A stretch of DNA of 7,181 nucleotides, taken from contig JAFYVO010000208.1 of the NCBI GenBank assembly GCA_017549085.1, positions 1-7,181 of the forward strand, in the 5' to 3' direction. Each line of letters starts with the position of its first letter. Position 1 is the first letter of the stretch. The notes under the pieces were generated by a model. It saw nothing but the letters and a program-made list of their open reading frames with translations, was not told the origin of the DNA and did no database searches. The position numbers and the translations under genes are program-made. Shown one piece after another: positions 1 through 5,613 of this stretch. The DNA is from Thermoguttaceae bacterium. Its GTDB lineage: Bacteria; Planctomycetota; Planctomycetia; Pirellulales; Thermoguttaceae.

Positions 1-615
1 ACTCGACTCCAAATCGCCGCCGCGTCCGGCTCTTTCCGATTGGCGCGCCTCGACTTAACGCTCGGCGACGACGTTCCGGAGCCGACCGACTTCGCGCCCG
101 TTTTCGACGCGCCCGCTTACTCCGACGGCGCTTGGGCGCTCGTCGACGGCTCGCTCGTCGCGCAAGGGGAAAAGCCGTTCGGGAAGCGACTTTACGGCGA
201 CGACGCTTGGGGCGACTACCGGCTCGACGCGACGCTCGAATTCCTCGACGCTCGTCCGAACGGCGGGCTCGTTTTCCGCGTCCAAAACCCGGCGCTCGGC
301 GGCCCGAACAACTCGCCGAAGTTGGGAACCGACTTCTTCCGCGGTTACTTCGTCGGCTTCAACGGAAACGCGGTCGTTCTCGGCAAGCATTCGTTCAACT
401 GGAAACCGTTGGCGCGTCAAGAGTTCCGTTTCGAGCCGAACCAAAAGATCGACCTGCGCGTCGAAATTCGCGGGGCTCGGATCGTCGTTTTCGTCGACGG
501 CGCCGAAGCGTTGCGTTACGTCGACGACGCGCCGTTCGTCTCGGGTCGCGTCGGCGTCCGCGCTTGCGACGCGGCGTTGAAGGTCGACCGTTTGCGCGTC
601 GAACCGCTCGAATAA
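1..615 (+). CDS. Partial CDS: C-terminal concanavalin/laminin-G-like domain protein, probably a carbohydrate-active enzyme
   Basis: The reading frame is open from the first base and stops with TAA at 613-615. A TTG at 40 is the first possible start inside the window, but the frame continues upstream of it without a visible ribosome binding site, so I treat this as the 3' part of a longer gene. The visible ~205 residues look like one beta-sandwich domain. A 'GAWALVDGSLVAQG' opening, 'WGDYRLDATLEF', 'GGLVFRV', 'FFRGYFVGF', 'VVLGKHSFNWKPL', 'IDLRVEIRGARIVVFVDG' and a closing 'SGRVGVRACDAALKVDRLRVE' follow the pattern of DUF1080-like or laminin-G-like jelly rolls. Such domains often end secreted glycoside hydrolases, for example GH127-type beta-L-arabinofuranosidases. 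That family link is recall from pattern, not a search. No catalytic residues can be assigned because the N-terminal part is outside the window. It is transcribed alone at its 3' end, with a terminator 36 nt downstream. Confidence 0.75.
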   Translation, partial: TRLQIAAASGSFRLARLDLTLGDDVPEPTDFAPVFDAPAYSDGAWALVDGSLVAQGEKPFGKRLYGDDAWGDYRLDATLEFLDARPNGGLVFRVQNPALGGPNNSPKLGTDFFRGYFVGFNGNAVVLGKHSFNWKPLARQEFRFEPNQKIDLRVEIRGARIVVFVDGAEALRYVDDAPFVSGRVGVRACDAALKVDRLRVEPLE

Positions 616-650
616 CGTTTCGCCGACTGAAAACCGCGACGTTTTCCGCG

Positions 651-696
651 ACGCCGCCGGACGTTCGTTCTCTCGAATCGTTCGGCGGCGTTTTTT
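651..696 (+). terminator. Rho-independent terminator of the partial gene at 1-615
   Basis: The arms 651-663 and 679-691 form a 13-bp stem with one G-T wobble (660 with 682). The 15-nt loop can close four further pairs (664-667 with 674-677). A run of six T follows at 691-696. It lies 36 nt after the TAA of the upstream gene. Confidence 0.9.
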
Positions 697-813
697 CTCG
701 CTCTTTCCCTTCTTGCCTATTCCTCTCAAAATCATTCTATTACCCTGACGCTTCCGACGCGCAAAACCGTCTATTTTATCAAAATTCACCAAATTTTCAT
801 TTTCAGCCCTTTC

Positions 814-842
814 TTTTTTATCGTTTTATTTTAAAATATCGT
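814..842 (+). promoter_or_regulatory. Possible sigma-70-type promoter for the Tricorn-like gene
   Basis: A poor -35 (TTTTTT, 814-819) is separated by 17 bp from a -10-like TATCGT (837-842). The spacing is right but the -35 match is weak and AT richness makes chance matches likely. If real, transcription would start near 850, giving a leader of about 95 nt. Confidence 0.2.
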
Positions 843-931
843 TAGAGTCGGAACGTTCGCGCCGATTTTTGGGTCGGCGATTCGACTTGCTTTTCGACGA
901 AAAACCAATTTTCCCCCCTTTTATATTAATT

Positions 932-938
932 AAGGAGA
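932..938 (+). promoter_or_regulatory. Ribosome binding site fixing the Tricorn-like start
   Basis: AAGGAGA with the GGAG core ending 6 nt before ATG 944. The same frame is open further upstream to 869, but only ATG 944 has this site and yields a proper signal peptide. Confidence 0.85.
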
Positions 939-943
939 ACAGT

Positions 944-3900
944 ATGAAACGACGCTCGTTCGCTTCGTCGCTCCTGGCCGCCGCGCTCTTCGCGACCGCG
1001 CCCCTGTCGGCGCCCCTCTTCGCGCAAGACGAAAACGCTCCGGCTCCGGAACCGACGAAACTGCTGCGTTACCCGGACGTCTTCGAAAACCAAGTCGCGT
1101 TCTGCTACGCCGGCGACATTTGGAAGAGCGACCTCGACGGAAACAACGTCGTTCGCCTCACCGCGCACGCCGGGCAGGAAGTCTTCCCGAAATTCTCGCC
1201 GGACGGCAAATGGATCGCGTTCACCGGCCAATACGACGGCGACGACCAAGTTTACGTCGTTCCGTCGACCGGCGGCGAACCGCGTCAACTGACGTACTAC
1301 CCGACCCCGTTCGCGGCGGCTCCGCGTCGCGGCGTCGAAGCGCAAACGCTCGGCTGGACGCCGGACGGCAAGCAAGTGATGTTCCGCTCGAAGCGCGACT
1401 CGAACTCGGTCGACTCGCTGACGAACATCTACCTCGTTTCGGTCGACGGCGGCCTTCCGACGAAGATCGGGACGCCGGTCGCGGGCGCCGGCGATCTCTC
1501 GCCGGACGGCAAGCGCCTCGTCTATTCCCCGCTCTACCGCGACTTCCGCCACTGGAAGCGTTACGAAGGCGGTTGGGCGCAATACCTTATGATTTTCAAC
1601 CGCGAAACGCAAGAATTCGCGCAAATCCCGACGACGCCGCGCACCGACCGCGACCCGATGTGGGTCGGCGATTACGTCTACTTCGTTTCCGACCGCGACG
1701 GCACGCTCAACCTCTACAAGTACGTCCCGGAAGAAGTCGAAAACCCGGTTCAAAAGCTGACCGACTCCACGACTTGGGACGTTCGCTGGGCGTCGAGCGA
1801 CGGCAAGAACCAAATCGTTTACGAATACGCCGGTCAACTCCGCGTTCTCAACGTCGACAACGGCGAAACGCGCGAACTTTCGATCGTCGTTCCGCACGAC
1901 GGTTTGGCCGCCCGTCCGAAACGCGTTTCCGTTTCGGATAAAATCGAGTCTTACGGCTTGAGCCCGAAAGGCGAACGCGCGCTCTTCGTCGCTCGCGGCG
2001 AAGCGTTCACCGTTCCGCAAGAAAACGGCCTCGTCCGCAACCTGACGCAAACCTCCGGCGCGCACGAACGCAGCGCCGTTTGGTCGCCGGACGGTCGCTG
2101 GATCGCGTTCTTCTCCGACGAAAGCGGCGAAGACCAAGTTTACATCGTCGACCAAAAGGGCGAAAAAGGGAAAATCCAACTCACCGACTCGCTGACCTGC
2201 AAGCTCGACTCGCTCGAATGGGCCCCGAACGGTTCCGCGCTCTCGTTCCGCGACGCGCAAAACCGTCTTTGGGCGCTCCTCCTGCGCGACGAAAACGGAA
2301 CGCCGGCCCGCGACAATCTCGTCGAAGTCGACCGCGACCGTTTCGCCGGGTTCCCGAACGCCGCTTGGTCCCCCTGCGGTCAATACCTCGCCTACTCGGT
2401 CAAGACCGAAAACGAATACAGCGCGATCTCCATTTGGAGCCGCGAAAGCGGCGAGTCGATTCGCGTCACCGACCCGACCTTCGACAACGGTTCGCCGGTT
2501 TGGTCGCAAGACGGCGACTGGCTCTTCTTCATCGGCCAACGCGAGTACTATCCGCAATTTAGCTCGATCGAATGGAACTTCGCGGGCGACCGTTTCGACG
2601 GTATTTTCGCGATGGCGCTCCGCAAAGACGTGAAGAATATCTTCGCGCCGAAGAGCGACGAAGCGGAAGAAGCGCAAGCCGACGCCGCCGACGAAGCGAA
2701 AGCCGAAAACGCCGAAGCGAAGAAAATCGACTTCGACGGTATCGAAAGCCGCGTCGTTCGCCTCCCGATTTCGTCCGAAAACTACGGTTCGCTGAGCGCC
2801 GCGAAAGACGTCCTCTTCTTCGTCCAAACGACCGCCGATTACTACGGCCGCGGCACGGACGGGAAAGCCGTCTTGAAGACGTTCGACCTCAAAACGCTGA
2901 AACTCAACGACTTCGCGACCGGAATCGGCGGTTACGCTCTTTCGGCGGACGGTTCGAAAATCCTCGTTTCGCAAGGCGGCTACAAGATGTACGACGTCGC
3001 GCCGACGGCGGGTTCCGCGAAAACGTTCTCGACGGACGGCTTGGCGTTCGACCTCAATCCGCGCGAAGAATGGAACGAAATCTTTGAAGAAGTTTGGCGC
3101 CGTTTCAGCGACTACTTCTACGACAAGAACATGCACGGCCTCGACTGGAACGCGGTCGGCGACCAATACCGCTCGCTCCTGCCGCACGTCGCGCACCGCA
3201 GCGATTTGACGTACATCCTCACCGAAATGATCGCCGAGCTGAACATCGGCCACGCTTACGTCGAAGGGGGCGACTACGTCGTTCCGGAACGTCCGGTCTG
3301 CGCGCTCCCGGGCGCCTTGTTCGAACTCGACGGCGAAAAGAATCTTTACCGCTTGGCGAAGATTTTCCGCGGTCAAAACGAAGAGCCGAAATACCGTTCC
3401 CCGTTGACGGAAGTCGGCGTCAACGCGTCGGAAGGCGACTACGTCTTGGCGATCGACGGCGAAAAACTCGTCGGAAACGACAACCCGTATCGTCTCCTGC
3501 AACACAAATCGGGCCAAGTAACGCTGACGCTGAGCAAAGACGGCTCCGAAGACAACGCTTGGACGACCGTTTACGTTCCGTTGACCTCGGAAGATTCGCT
3601 CCGTTACCTCGACTTCGTTCTCGAACGCAAAAAGCGCGTCGAAGAAGCGAGCGGCGGTCGCCTCGGTTACGTTCACGTCCCGAATATGGGCGGCGACGGC
3701 GCGTACGAGTTCGTTAAGTGGTACTATCCGCAAATCCGCAAGGAAGGGATCGTTATCGACGACCGCAACAACGGCGGCGGGAACATTTCGCCTTGGATTA
3801 TTATGCGGTTAAACCAAAAGCTCCTCGGCTCCCGCTTCGCGCAAGTTCGCGAAACGCCGACGACCTACCCGACGATCGCCTGCGACGCGAAGCTCGTTTG

Positions 3901-4288
3901 CTTGATCAACGAAACGAGCGCGTCGGACGGCGACATCTTCCCGCACTACTTCCGCAAGTCCGGTCTCGGCAAGCTGATCGGGAAGCGCAGTTGGGGCGGC
4001 GTCGTCGGGATTTCCGGTCGCGGTCCGCTGACGGACGGCGGCGGCGTCTCGGTTCCGTTGACGGCGACGAACGACGCGTCCGGCGCTTACGTCATTGAAG
4101 GACACGGCGTCGACCCGGACATCGAAGTTTGGCAAGACCCGAAAGCGATGCTCGAAGGTCGCGACCCGCAACTCGAACGCGGTATCGAGGAACTCCTTAC
4201 CGAACTCGAAAAGAATCCGAAGCGTTACCCGCAACGCCCGGCCGACCCGGACAAAAGCAAAGGCGCGGTCAAGGATTACACGAAATGA
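944..4288 (+). CDS. Exported Tricorn-like S41 family protease (1114 aa) with beta-propellers and PDZ domain
   Basis: This is a serine protease related to archaeal Tricorn, which cuts oligopeptides into short peptides. The ATG at 944 is chosen because AAGGAG (932-937) lies 6 nt upstream and the protein then opens with a clean signal peptide (KRR, hydrophobic core, likely cut after Ala27), so it should act in the periplasm or at the cell surface. TolB/WD40-like propeller motifs of the SPDG type recur from about residue 80 to 700 (W380, W475 and W520 start examples). Residues about 706-800 form C1, 815-885 a PDZ domain and 907-1090 C2. Aligning by eye to Tricorn, His770, nucleophile Ser994 followed by Asp995, and Glu1052 match His746, Ser965/Asp966 and Glu1023. 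The Ser-to-Glu spacing of 58 is identical. Gly769 stands where Tricorn has Ser745. An Ala/Glu-rich segment (570-594) interrupts the second propeller region. Length is close to Tricorn's roughly 1070 plus a leader. Role in this organism, perhaps turnover of periplasmic peptides, is inference. Confidence 0.93.
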   Translation: MKRRSFASSLLAAALFATAPLSAPLFAQDENAPAPEPTKLLRYPDVFENQVAFCYAGDIWKSDLDGNNVVRLTAHAGQEVFPKFSPDGKWIAFTGQYDGDDQVYVVPSTGGEPRQLTYYPTPFAAAPRRGVEAQTLGWTPDGKQVMFRSKRDSNSVDSLTNIYLVSVDGGLPTKIGTPVAGAGDLSPDGKRLVYSPLYRDFRHWKRYEGGWAQYLMIFNRETQEFAQIPTTPRTDRDPMWVGDYVYFVSDRDGTLNLYKYVPEEVENPVQKLTDSTTWDVRWASSDGKNQIVYEYAGQLRVLNVDNGETRELSIVVPHDGLAARPKRVSVSDKIESYGLSPKGERALFVARGEAFTVPQENGLVRNLTQTSGAHERSAVWSPDGRWIAFFSDESGEDQVYIVDQKGEKGKIQLTDSLTCKLDSLEWAPNGSALSFRDAQNRLWALLLRDENGTPARDNLVEVDRDRFAGFPNAAWSPCGQYLAYSVKTENEYSAISIWSRESGESIRVTDPTFDNGSPVWSQDGDWLFFIGQREYYPQFSSIEWNFAGDRFDGIFAMALRKDVKNIFAPKSDEAEEAQADAADEAKAENAEAKKIDFDGIESRVVRLPISSENYGSLSAAKDVLFFVQTTADYYGRGTDGKAVLKTFDLKTLKLNDFATGIGGYALSADGSKILVSQGGYKMYDVAPTAGSAKTFSTDGLAFDLNPREEWNEIFEEVWRRFSDYFYDKNMHGLDWNAVGDQYRSLLPHVAHRSDLTYILTEMIAELNIGHAYVEGGDYVVPERPVCALPGALFELDGEKNLYRLAKIFRGQNEEPKYRSPLTEVGVNASEGDYVLAIDGEKLVGNDNPYRLLQHKSGQVTLTLSKDGSEDNAWTTVYVPLTSEDSLRYLDFVLERKKRVEEASGGRLGYVHVPNMGGDGAYEFVKWYYPQIRKEGIVIDDRNNGGGNISPWIIMRLNQKLLGSRFAQVRETPTTYPTIACDAKLVCLINETSASDGDIFPHYFRKSGLGKLIGKRSWGGVVGISGRGPLTDGGGVSVPLTATNDASGAYVIEGHGVDPDIEVWQDPKAMLEGRDPQLERGIEELLTELEKNPKRYPQRPADPDKSKGAVKDYTK

Positions 4289-4348
4289 ACCGCGCCCCAT
4301 CGGTTAACCCGAAACGCGGTTTAACTCCGCTTTTCGTTTAAAATGGAG

Positions 4349-4383
4349 AAACGCGTCGAATTGAAAGATTCGGCGCGTTTTTT
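4349..4383 (+). terminator. Rho-independent terminator of the Tricorn-like gene
   Basis: Arms 4349-4361 and 4368-4380 make a 13-bp stem with one T-G wobble (4356 with 4373) around a six-base loop (TGAAAG), followed by T through 4383. It lies 60 nt after the TGA at 4286-4288. Read on the minus strand the wobble becomes a C-A mismatch and the T-run is lost, so it serves the plus strand, although it sits between two convergent genes. Confidence 0.88.
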
Positions 4384-4398
4384 GTTTGCGCCGCCGAA

Positions 4399-4431
4399 GT
4401 CAAACGGTCAAGACGCCTCCGTCAAACGGTC
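4399..4431. repeat. Short direct repeat straddling the higA stop codon
   Basis: GTCAAACGGTC occurs at 4399-4409 and again at 4421-4431, 22 bp apart. The similarity continues imperfectly on the minus strand (16 of 20 bases), as expected from a small tandem duplication at the 3' end of the higA-like gene. The offset is not a multiple of three, so it does not repeat protein sequence. Confidence 0.6.
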
Positions 4432-4656
4432 GAAGCGCGCTTGCAAGTTCCGCCAAAATTCCGGTTCGACGCCGAAAAACGCGCCGAGTCGGAGCGCCGT
4501 TTCTTCGGAGATCGCGCGGCTCCCGGTAATAATTTCGCGAACTTGCGTCGCCGGAACGCCTAAGTCGAGCGCGAGTCGGCGTTCCGAGATTCCCGCCGGT
4601 TTCAAGAACTCTTCCGATAAAATTTCGCCGGGAGAAACAACGTCTTCTCGTTTCAT
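4408..4656 (-). CDS. higA: HigA-type antitoxin / XRE-family transcriptional regulator, without adjacent toxin
   Basis: An 82-residue helix-turn-helix protein of the HigA antitoxin family. It shows the family pattern: 'SPGEILSEEFLKPAGIS' (residues 8-24), a helix-turn-helix at about 24-45 ('RRLALDLGVPATQVREII'), then 'GSRAISEETALRLGAFFG' and 'PEFWRNLQARFD' (66-77). In characterised HigBA pairs, HigA binds a RelE-like ribonuclease toxin, HigB, and represses the operon. The ATG at 4656 is chosen over an in-frame TTG at 4695 because family members start just before the PGEIL motif. The ribosome binding site is weak (AAGAAAG about 10 nt upstream). No higB-like frame exists on either side: upstream lies the repeat/terminator region and downstream the convergent Tricorn-like gene. 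It may be a solitary regulator or the remnant of a pair. The symbol reflects family membership only. No dedicated terminator with a T-run was found behind it. Confidence 0.85.
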   Translation of the reverse strand: MKREDVVSPGEILSEEFLKPAGISERRLALDLGVPATQVREIITGSRAISEETALRLGAFFGVEPEFWRNLQARFDRLTEAS

Positions 4657-4722
4657 CAAGCCGTTCTTTCTTTTAACAATCGCCAACCGCTTCAACGCTT
4701 ATGCCGTCGACGCAAGCAACAA

Positions 4723-4758
4723 AAAAACGCGCCGAGTCTTAACACTCGACGCGTTTTT
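4723..4758 (-). terminator. Rho-independent terminator upstream of the higA-like gene
   Basis: Arms 4723-4737 and 4744-4758 form a 15-bp stem with a six-base loop. On the minus strand the only imperfection is a U-G wobble (4749/4732) and the stem ends in seven T (complement of 4721-4727). On the plus strand the same pair is a C-A mismatch, which argues for minus-strand function. It lies 101-66 nt upstream of the higA-like ATG, so that gene probably has its own promoter between 4722 and 4657. No intact gene precedes it, only a short frame ending in TAA at 4757-4759. Confidence 0.85.
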
Positions 4759-4837
4759 ATTCGCTCAACCGTTTCGGCGAAGCGAAATCGATGTTTTCTT
4801 CGCCGCCTCGCCCGGCGTTCCCCCGCGCCGTTGGGCT
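4757..4837 (-). pseudogene. Possible 3' remnant of a lost gene, ending against the terminator
   Basis: A minus-strand frame ends with TAA at 4757-4759, its last bases overlapping the A-run of the terminator at 4723-4758. The terminal residues 'GGEENIDFASPKRLSE' are of ordinary mixed composition and resemble a real protein end. Going upstream the frame enters repeat copy 1 and meets a stop within it, so at most about 25 codons remain and there is no start. A gene cut off by the repeat or by a deletion would explain why a strong terminator stands here without a gene. A second minus frame ('SISLRRNG' then TGA) also ends nearby, so the reading is uncertain. Confidence 0.3.
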
Positions 4838-4890
4838 AAAAAGTCAAGCGACAACGGAGCGAAGAAAACAAACTCGCGCGGCTGCGCGGG
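4827..4890. repeat. 64-bp structured direct repeat, copy 1
   Basis: This matches 4966-5029 at 61 of 64 positions. Hairpin one pairs CCGTTG (4828-4833) with CAACGG (4852-4857) around an 18-nt loop that can close GCT (4835-4837) with AGC (4847-4849). Hairpin two pairs CGCGC (4875-4879) with GCGCG (4884-4888) around a four-base loop. The differences from copy 2 are at 4870 (linker) and 4882-4883 (loop), so none disturbs a stem. The flanks are unrelated to those of copy 2, apart from a further but different GC hairpin just to the right (GCCC/GGGC around 4898-4909). No identity to a known element family is claimed. Confidence 0.9.
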
Positions 4891-4918
4891 TAAAACCGCC
4901 CTCGCGGGCCGCGCCAAT

Positions 4919-4955
4919 AAAAAAGACGCCGAATCTTGCGGTTCGACGTCTTTTT
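4919..4955 (-). terminator. Rho-independent terminator of the DUF1559-lipoprotein operon
   Basis: Bases 4920-4935 pair with 4940-4955 around a TTGC/GCAA loop. On the minus strand the pair 4946/4929 is a U-G wobble, while on the plus strand it is a C-A mismatch. A second wobble-type pair sits next to the loop (4934/4941), and this one is T-G on the plus strand. The minus transcript ends in six T (complement of 4919-4924). It lies about 100 nt after the lipoprotein stop, with repeat copy 2 between, so that copy is probably part of the operon's 3' untranslated region. Confidence 0.85.
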
Positions 4956-4965
4956 CTCTTTAACC

Positions 4966-5029
4966 GCCGTTGGGCTAAAAAGTCAAGCGACAACGGAGCG
5001 AAGAAAACGAACTCGCGCGGTAGCGCGGG
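4966..5029. repeat. 64-bp structured direct repeat, copy 2
   Basis: Second copy, 139 bp to the right of the first and in the same orientation. Both stems are kept: CCGTTG at 4967-4972 with CAACGG at 4991-4996, and CGCGC at 5014-5018 with GCGCG at 5023-5027. The substitutions against copy 1 are at 5009, 5021 and 5022. It lies between the lipoprotein stop (28 nt away) and the terminator at 4919-4955. Another hairpin, GTCGCG/CGCGAC with a four-base loop, sits at 5036-5051, immediately after the lipoprotein stop. The 139-bp offset is not a multiple of three, so the conservation is not due to a shared reading frame. Confidence 0.9.
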
Positions 5030-5057
5030 CCCGGAGTCGCGCGGTCGCGACCGGCGC

Positions 5058-5594
5058 TCAGGAGCTGGATTTGCGGGATTCGCTGAACGGAATGTTGACC
5101 TTTTCGCCGACGTCGACGGTCGTTTCGGCGCCGCTCGTCGTCACTTCAATTTCCGCCGGGGTCGTGCCCATCTTCTTGAATTGCAGGTCGACCGTGTCGC
5201 AAGCCGAATCGCTGTGTTCGGCCATTTTCTTGTTGTACTCGGCGAGTTCGGCCGGGTCGGTCGGCGGGCCGCCGGCCAAGTCGGCCGGAAGTTCCGGAAT
5301 GTCTTCCTTCGAAACGGTAACCTTGAACTTACCGGCCGGAGCGCCCGCGAATTGCGCGTCGGTCTTGATGACCGCGACGCCCTTCGCGTCGGTCTTGCCG
5401 CCCATCACGAAACGCACCGCCAAGCTCGGGTCGTTCAGCTGAACCGACGCGCCTTCGAGCGGTTGGCCGTCTTGGATAACGGTAATTTTGACCGGGTAAA
5501 GTTCCGGGAGGTCGGCCGGTTTTTTCGGGCCGCCGCAACCGACGACCGCGCTCAACGCGACCGCGCCGAGAAGCGCAAAAAGTTTCTTTTGCAT
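5058..5594 (-). CDS. Transthyretin-like/carboxypeptidase-regulatory-like lipoprotein (178 aa)
   Basis: A small membrane-anchored lipoprotein of unknown function. The N-terminus 'MQKKLFALLGAVALSAVVGC' is a lipoprotein signal with a VVGC lipobox, so Cys20 should be acylated and the mature protein held at a membrane outside the cytoplasm. Residues about 33-95 form a beta-sandwich of the carboxypeptidase-regulatory or transthyretin-like type, with 'QDGQPLEGASVQL', 'GKTDAKGVAVIKTD' and 'APAGKFKVTVSKE'. A Pro/Ala/Glu-rich, probably helical segment (100-128) follows and then further beta strands to a Ser-rich end. GAGGAG (5604-5609) lies 9 nt before the ATG. It is the second gene of an operon, starting 19 nt after the DUF1559 stop with its ribosome binding site inside that gap. 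This pairing is frequent in planctomycetes, where the lipoprotein presumably works with its pseudopilin-like neighbour; the partnership is inferred from context. Confidence 0.88.
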   Translation of the reverse strand: MQKKLFALLGAVALSAVVGCGGPKKPADLPELYPVKITVIQDGQPLEGASVQLNDPSLAVRFVMGGKTDAKGVAVIKTDAQFAGAPAGKFKVTVSKEDIPELPADLAGGPPTDPAELAEYNKKMAEHSDSACDTVDLQFKKMGTTPAEIEVTTSGAETTVDVGEKVNIPFSESRKSSS

Positions 5595-5603
5595 CGTTCA
5601 AGT

Positions 5604-5609
5604 CTCCTC
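5604..5609 (-). promoter_or_regulatory. Ribosome binding site of the lipoprotein gene
   Basis: GAGGAG on the minus strand, 9 nt before the ATG at 5594-5592. It lies wholly inside the 19-nt gap behind the DUF1559 stop, which supports separate initiation on a shared transcript. Confidence 0.85.
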
Positions 5610-5613
5610 AAAA

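Larger units (their letters stand above)
697..943. other. AT-rich intergenic region upstream of the Tricorn-like gene
   Basis: No credible gene lies here: the plus frame crossing it is an arginine-rich shadow and no start has a ribosome binding site. The stretch is much more AT-rich than its surroundings, especially 770-840 and 901-930, as expected for a promoter region. It contains a 12-bp perfect palindrome (TATTTTAAAATA, 827-838), a directly repeated TATCGTT (819-825 and 837-843) and an octamer palindrome GAACGTTC at 851-858. No tRNA, riboswitch or CRISPR pattern was seen. Confidence 0.6.
4657..5057. other. Gene-free stretch holding the repeat/terminator cassette
   Basis: About 400 bases with no intact gene. 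Read along the minus strand it contains the GC hairpin after the lipoprotein stop, repeat copy 2, terminator 4955-4919, repeat copy 1, a possible gene tail, terminator 4758-4723 and the 66-nt leader of the higA-like gene. The plus-strand frames crossing it are basic, low-information shadows. In the short leader only weak promoter-like matches exist, such as CATAAG near 4703, too poor to call. Confidence 0.6.

Noticed and set aside
926..3733. A 935-codon open frame on the minus strand opposite the Tricorn-like gene
   Set aside because: It is a shadow of the GC-rich codon pattern of the plus-strand gene. It is rich in Arg and Val, shows no domain pattern, has no ribosome binding site, and the plus strand encodes a clearly recognisable protease with intact motifs.
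4312..4340. A second terminator hairpin directly after the Tricorn-like stop (GCGG/CCGC then TTTT)
   Set aside because: The stem has only four consecutive pairs and needs bulges to extend. The structure at 4349-4383 is far stronger and sufficient.
4657..4695. N-terminal extension of the higA-like protein from TTG 4695
   Set aside because: It adds 13 basic residues not seen before the PGEIL motif in the family, and the TTG has no good ribosome binding site.
4827..5029. CRISPR array
   Set aside because: There are only two repeat units, each 64 bp, and the single intervening stretch holds a transcription terminator instead of a spacer-like sequence. No cas gene is nearby.
4966..5029. Promoter inside the repeat on the minus strand (TTGACT with TTAAAG 17 bp later)
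   Set aside because: The -35-like hexamer is present in both copies, but the -10 position falls in unrelated GC-rich sequence in copy 1, and TTAAAG is a poor -10 in copy 2.
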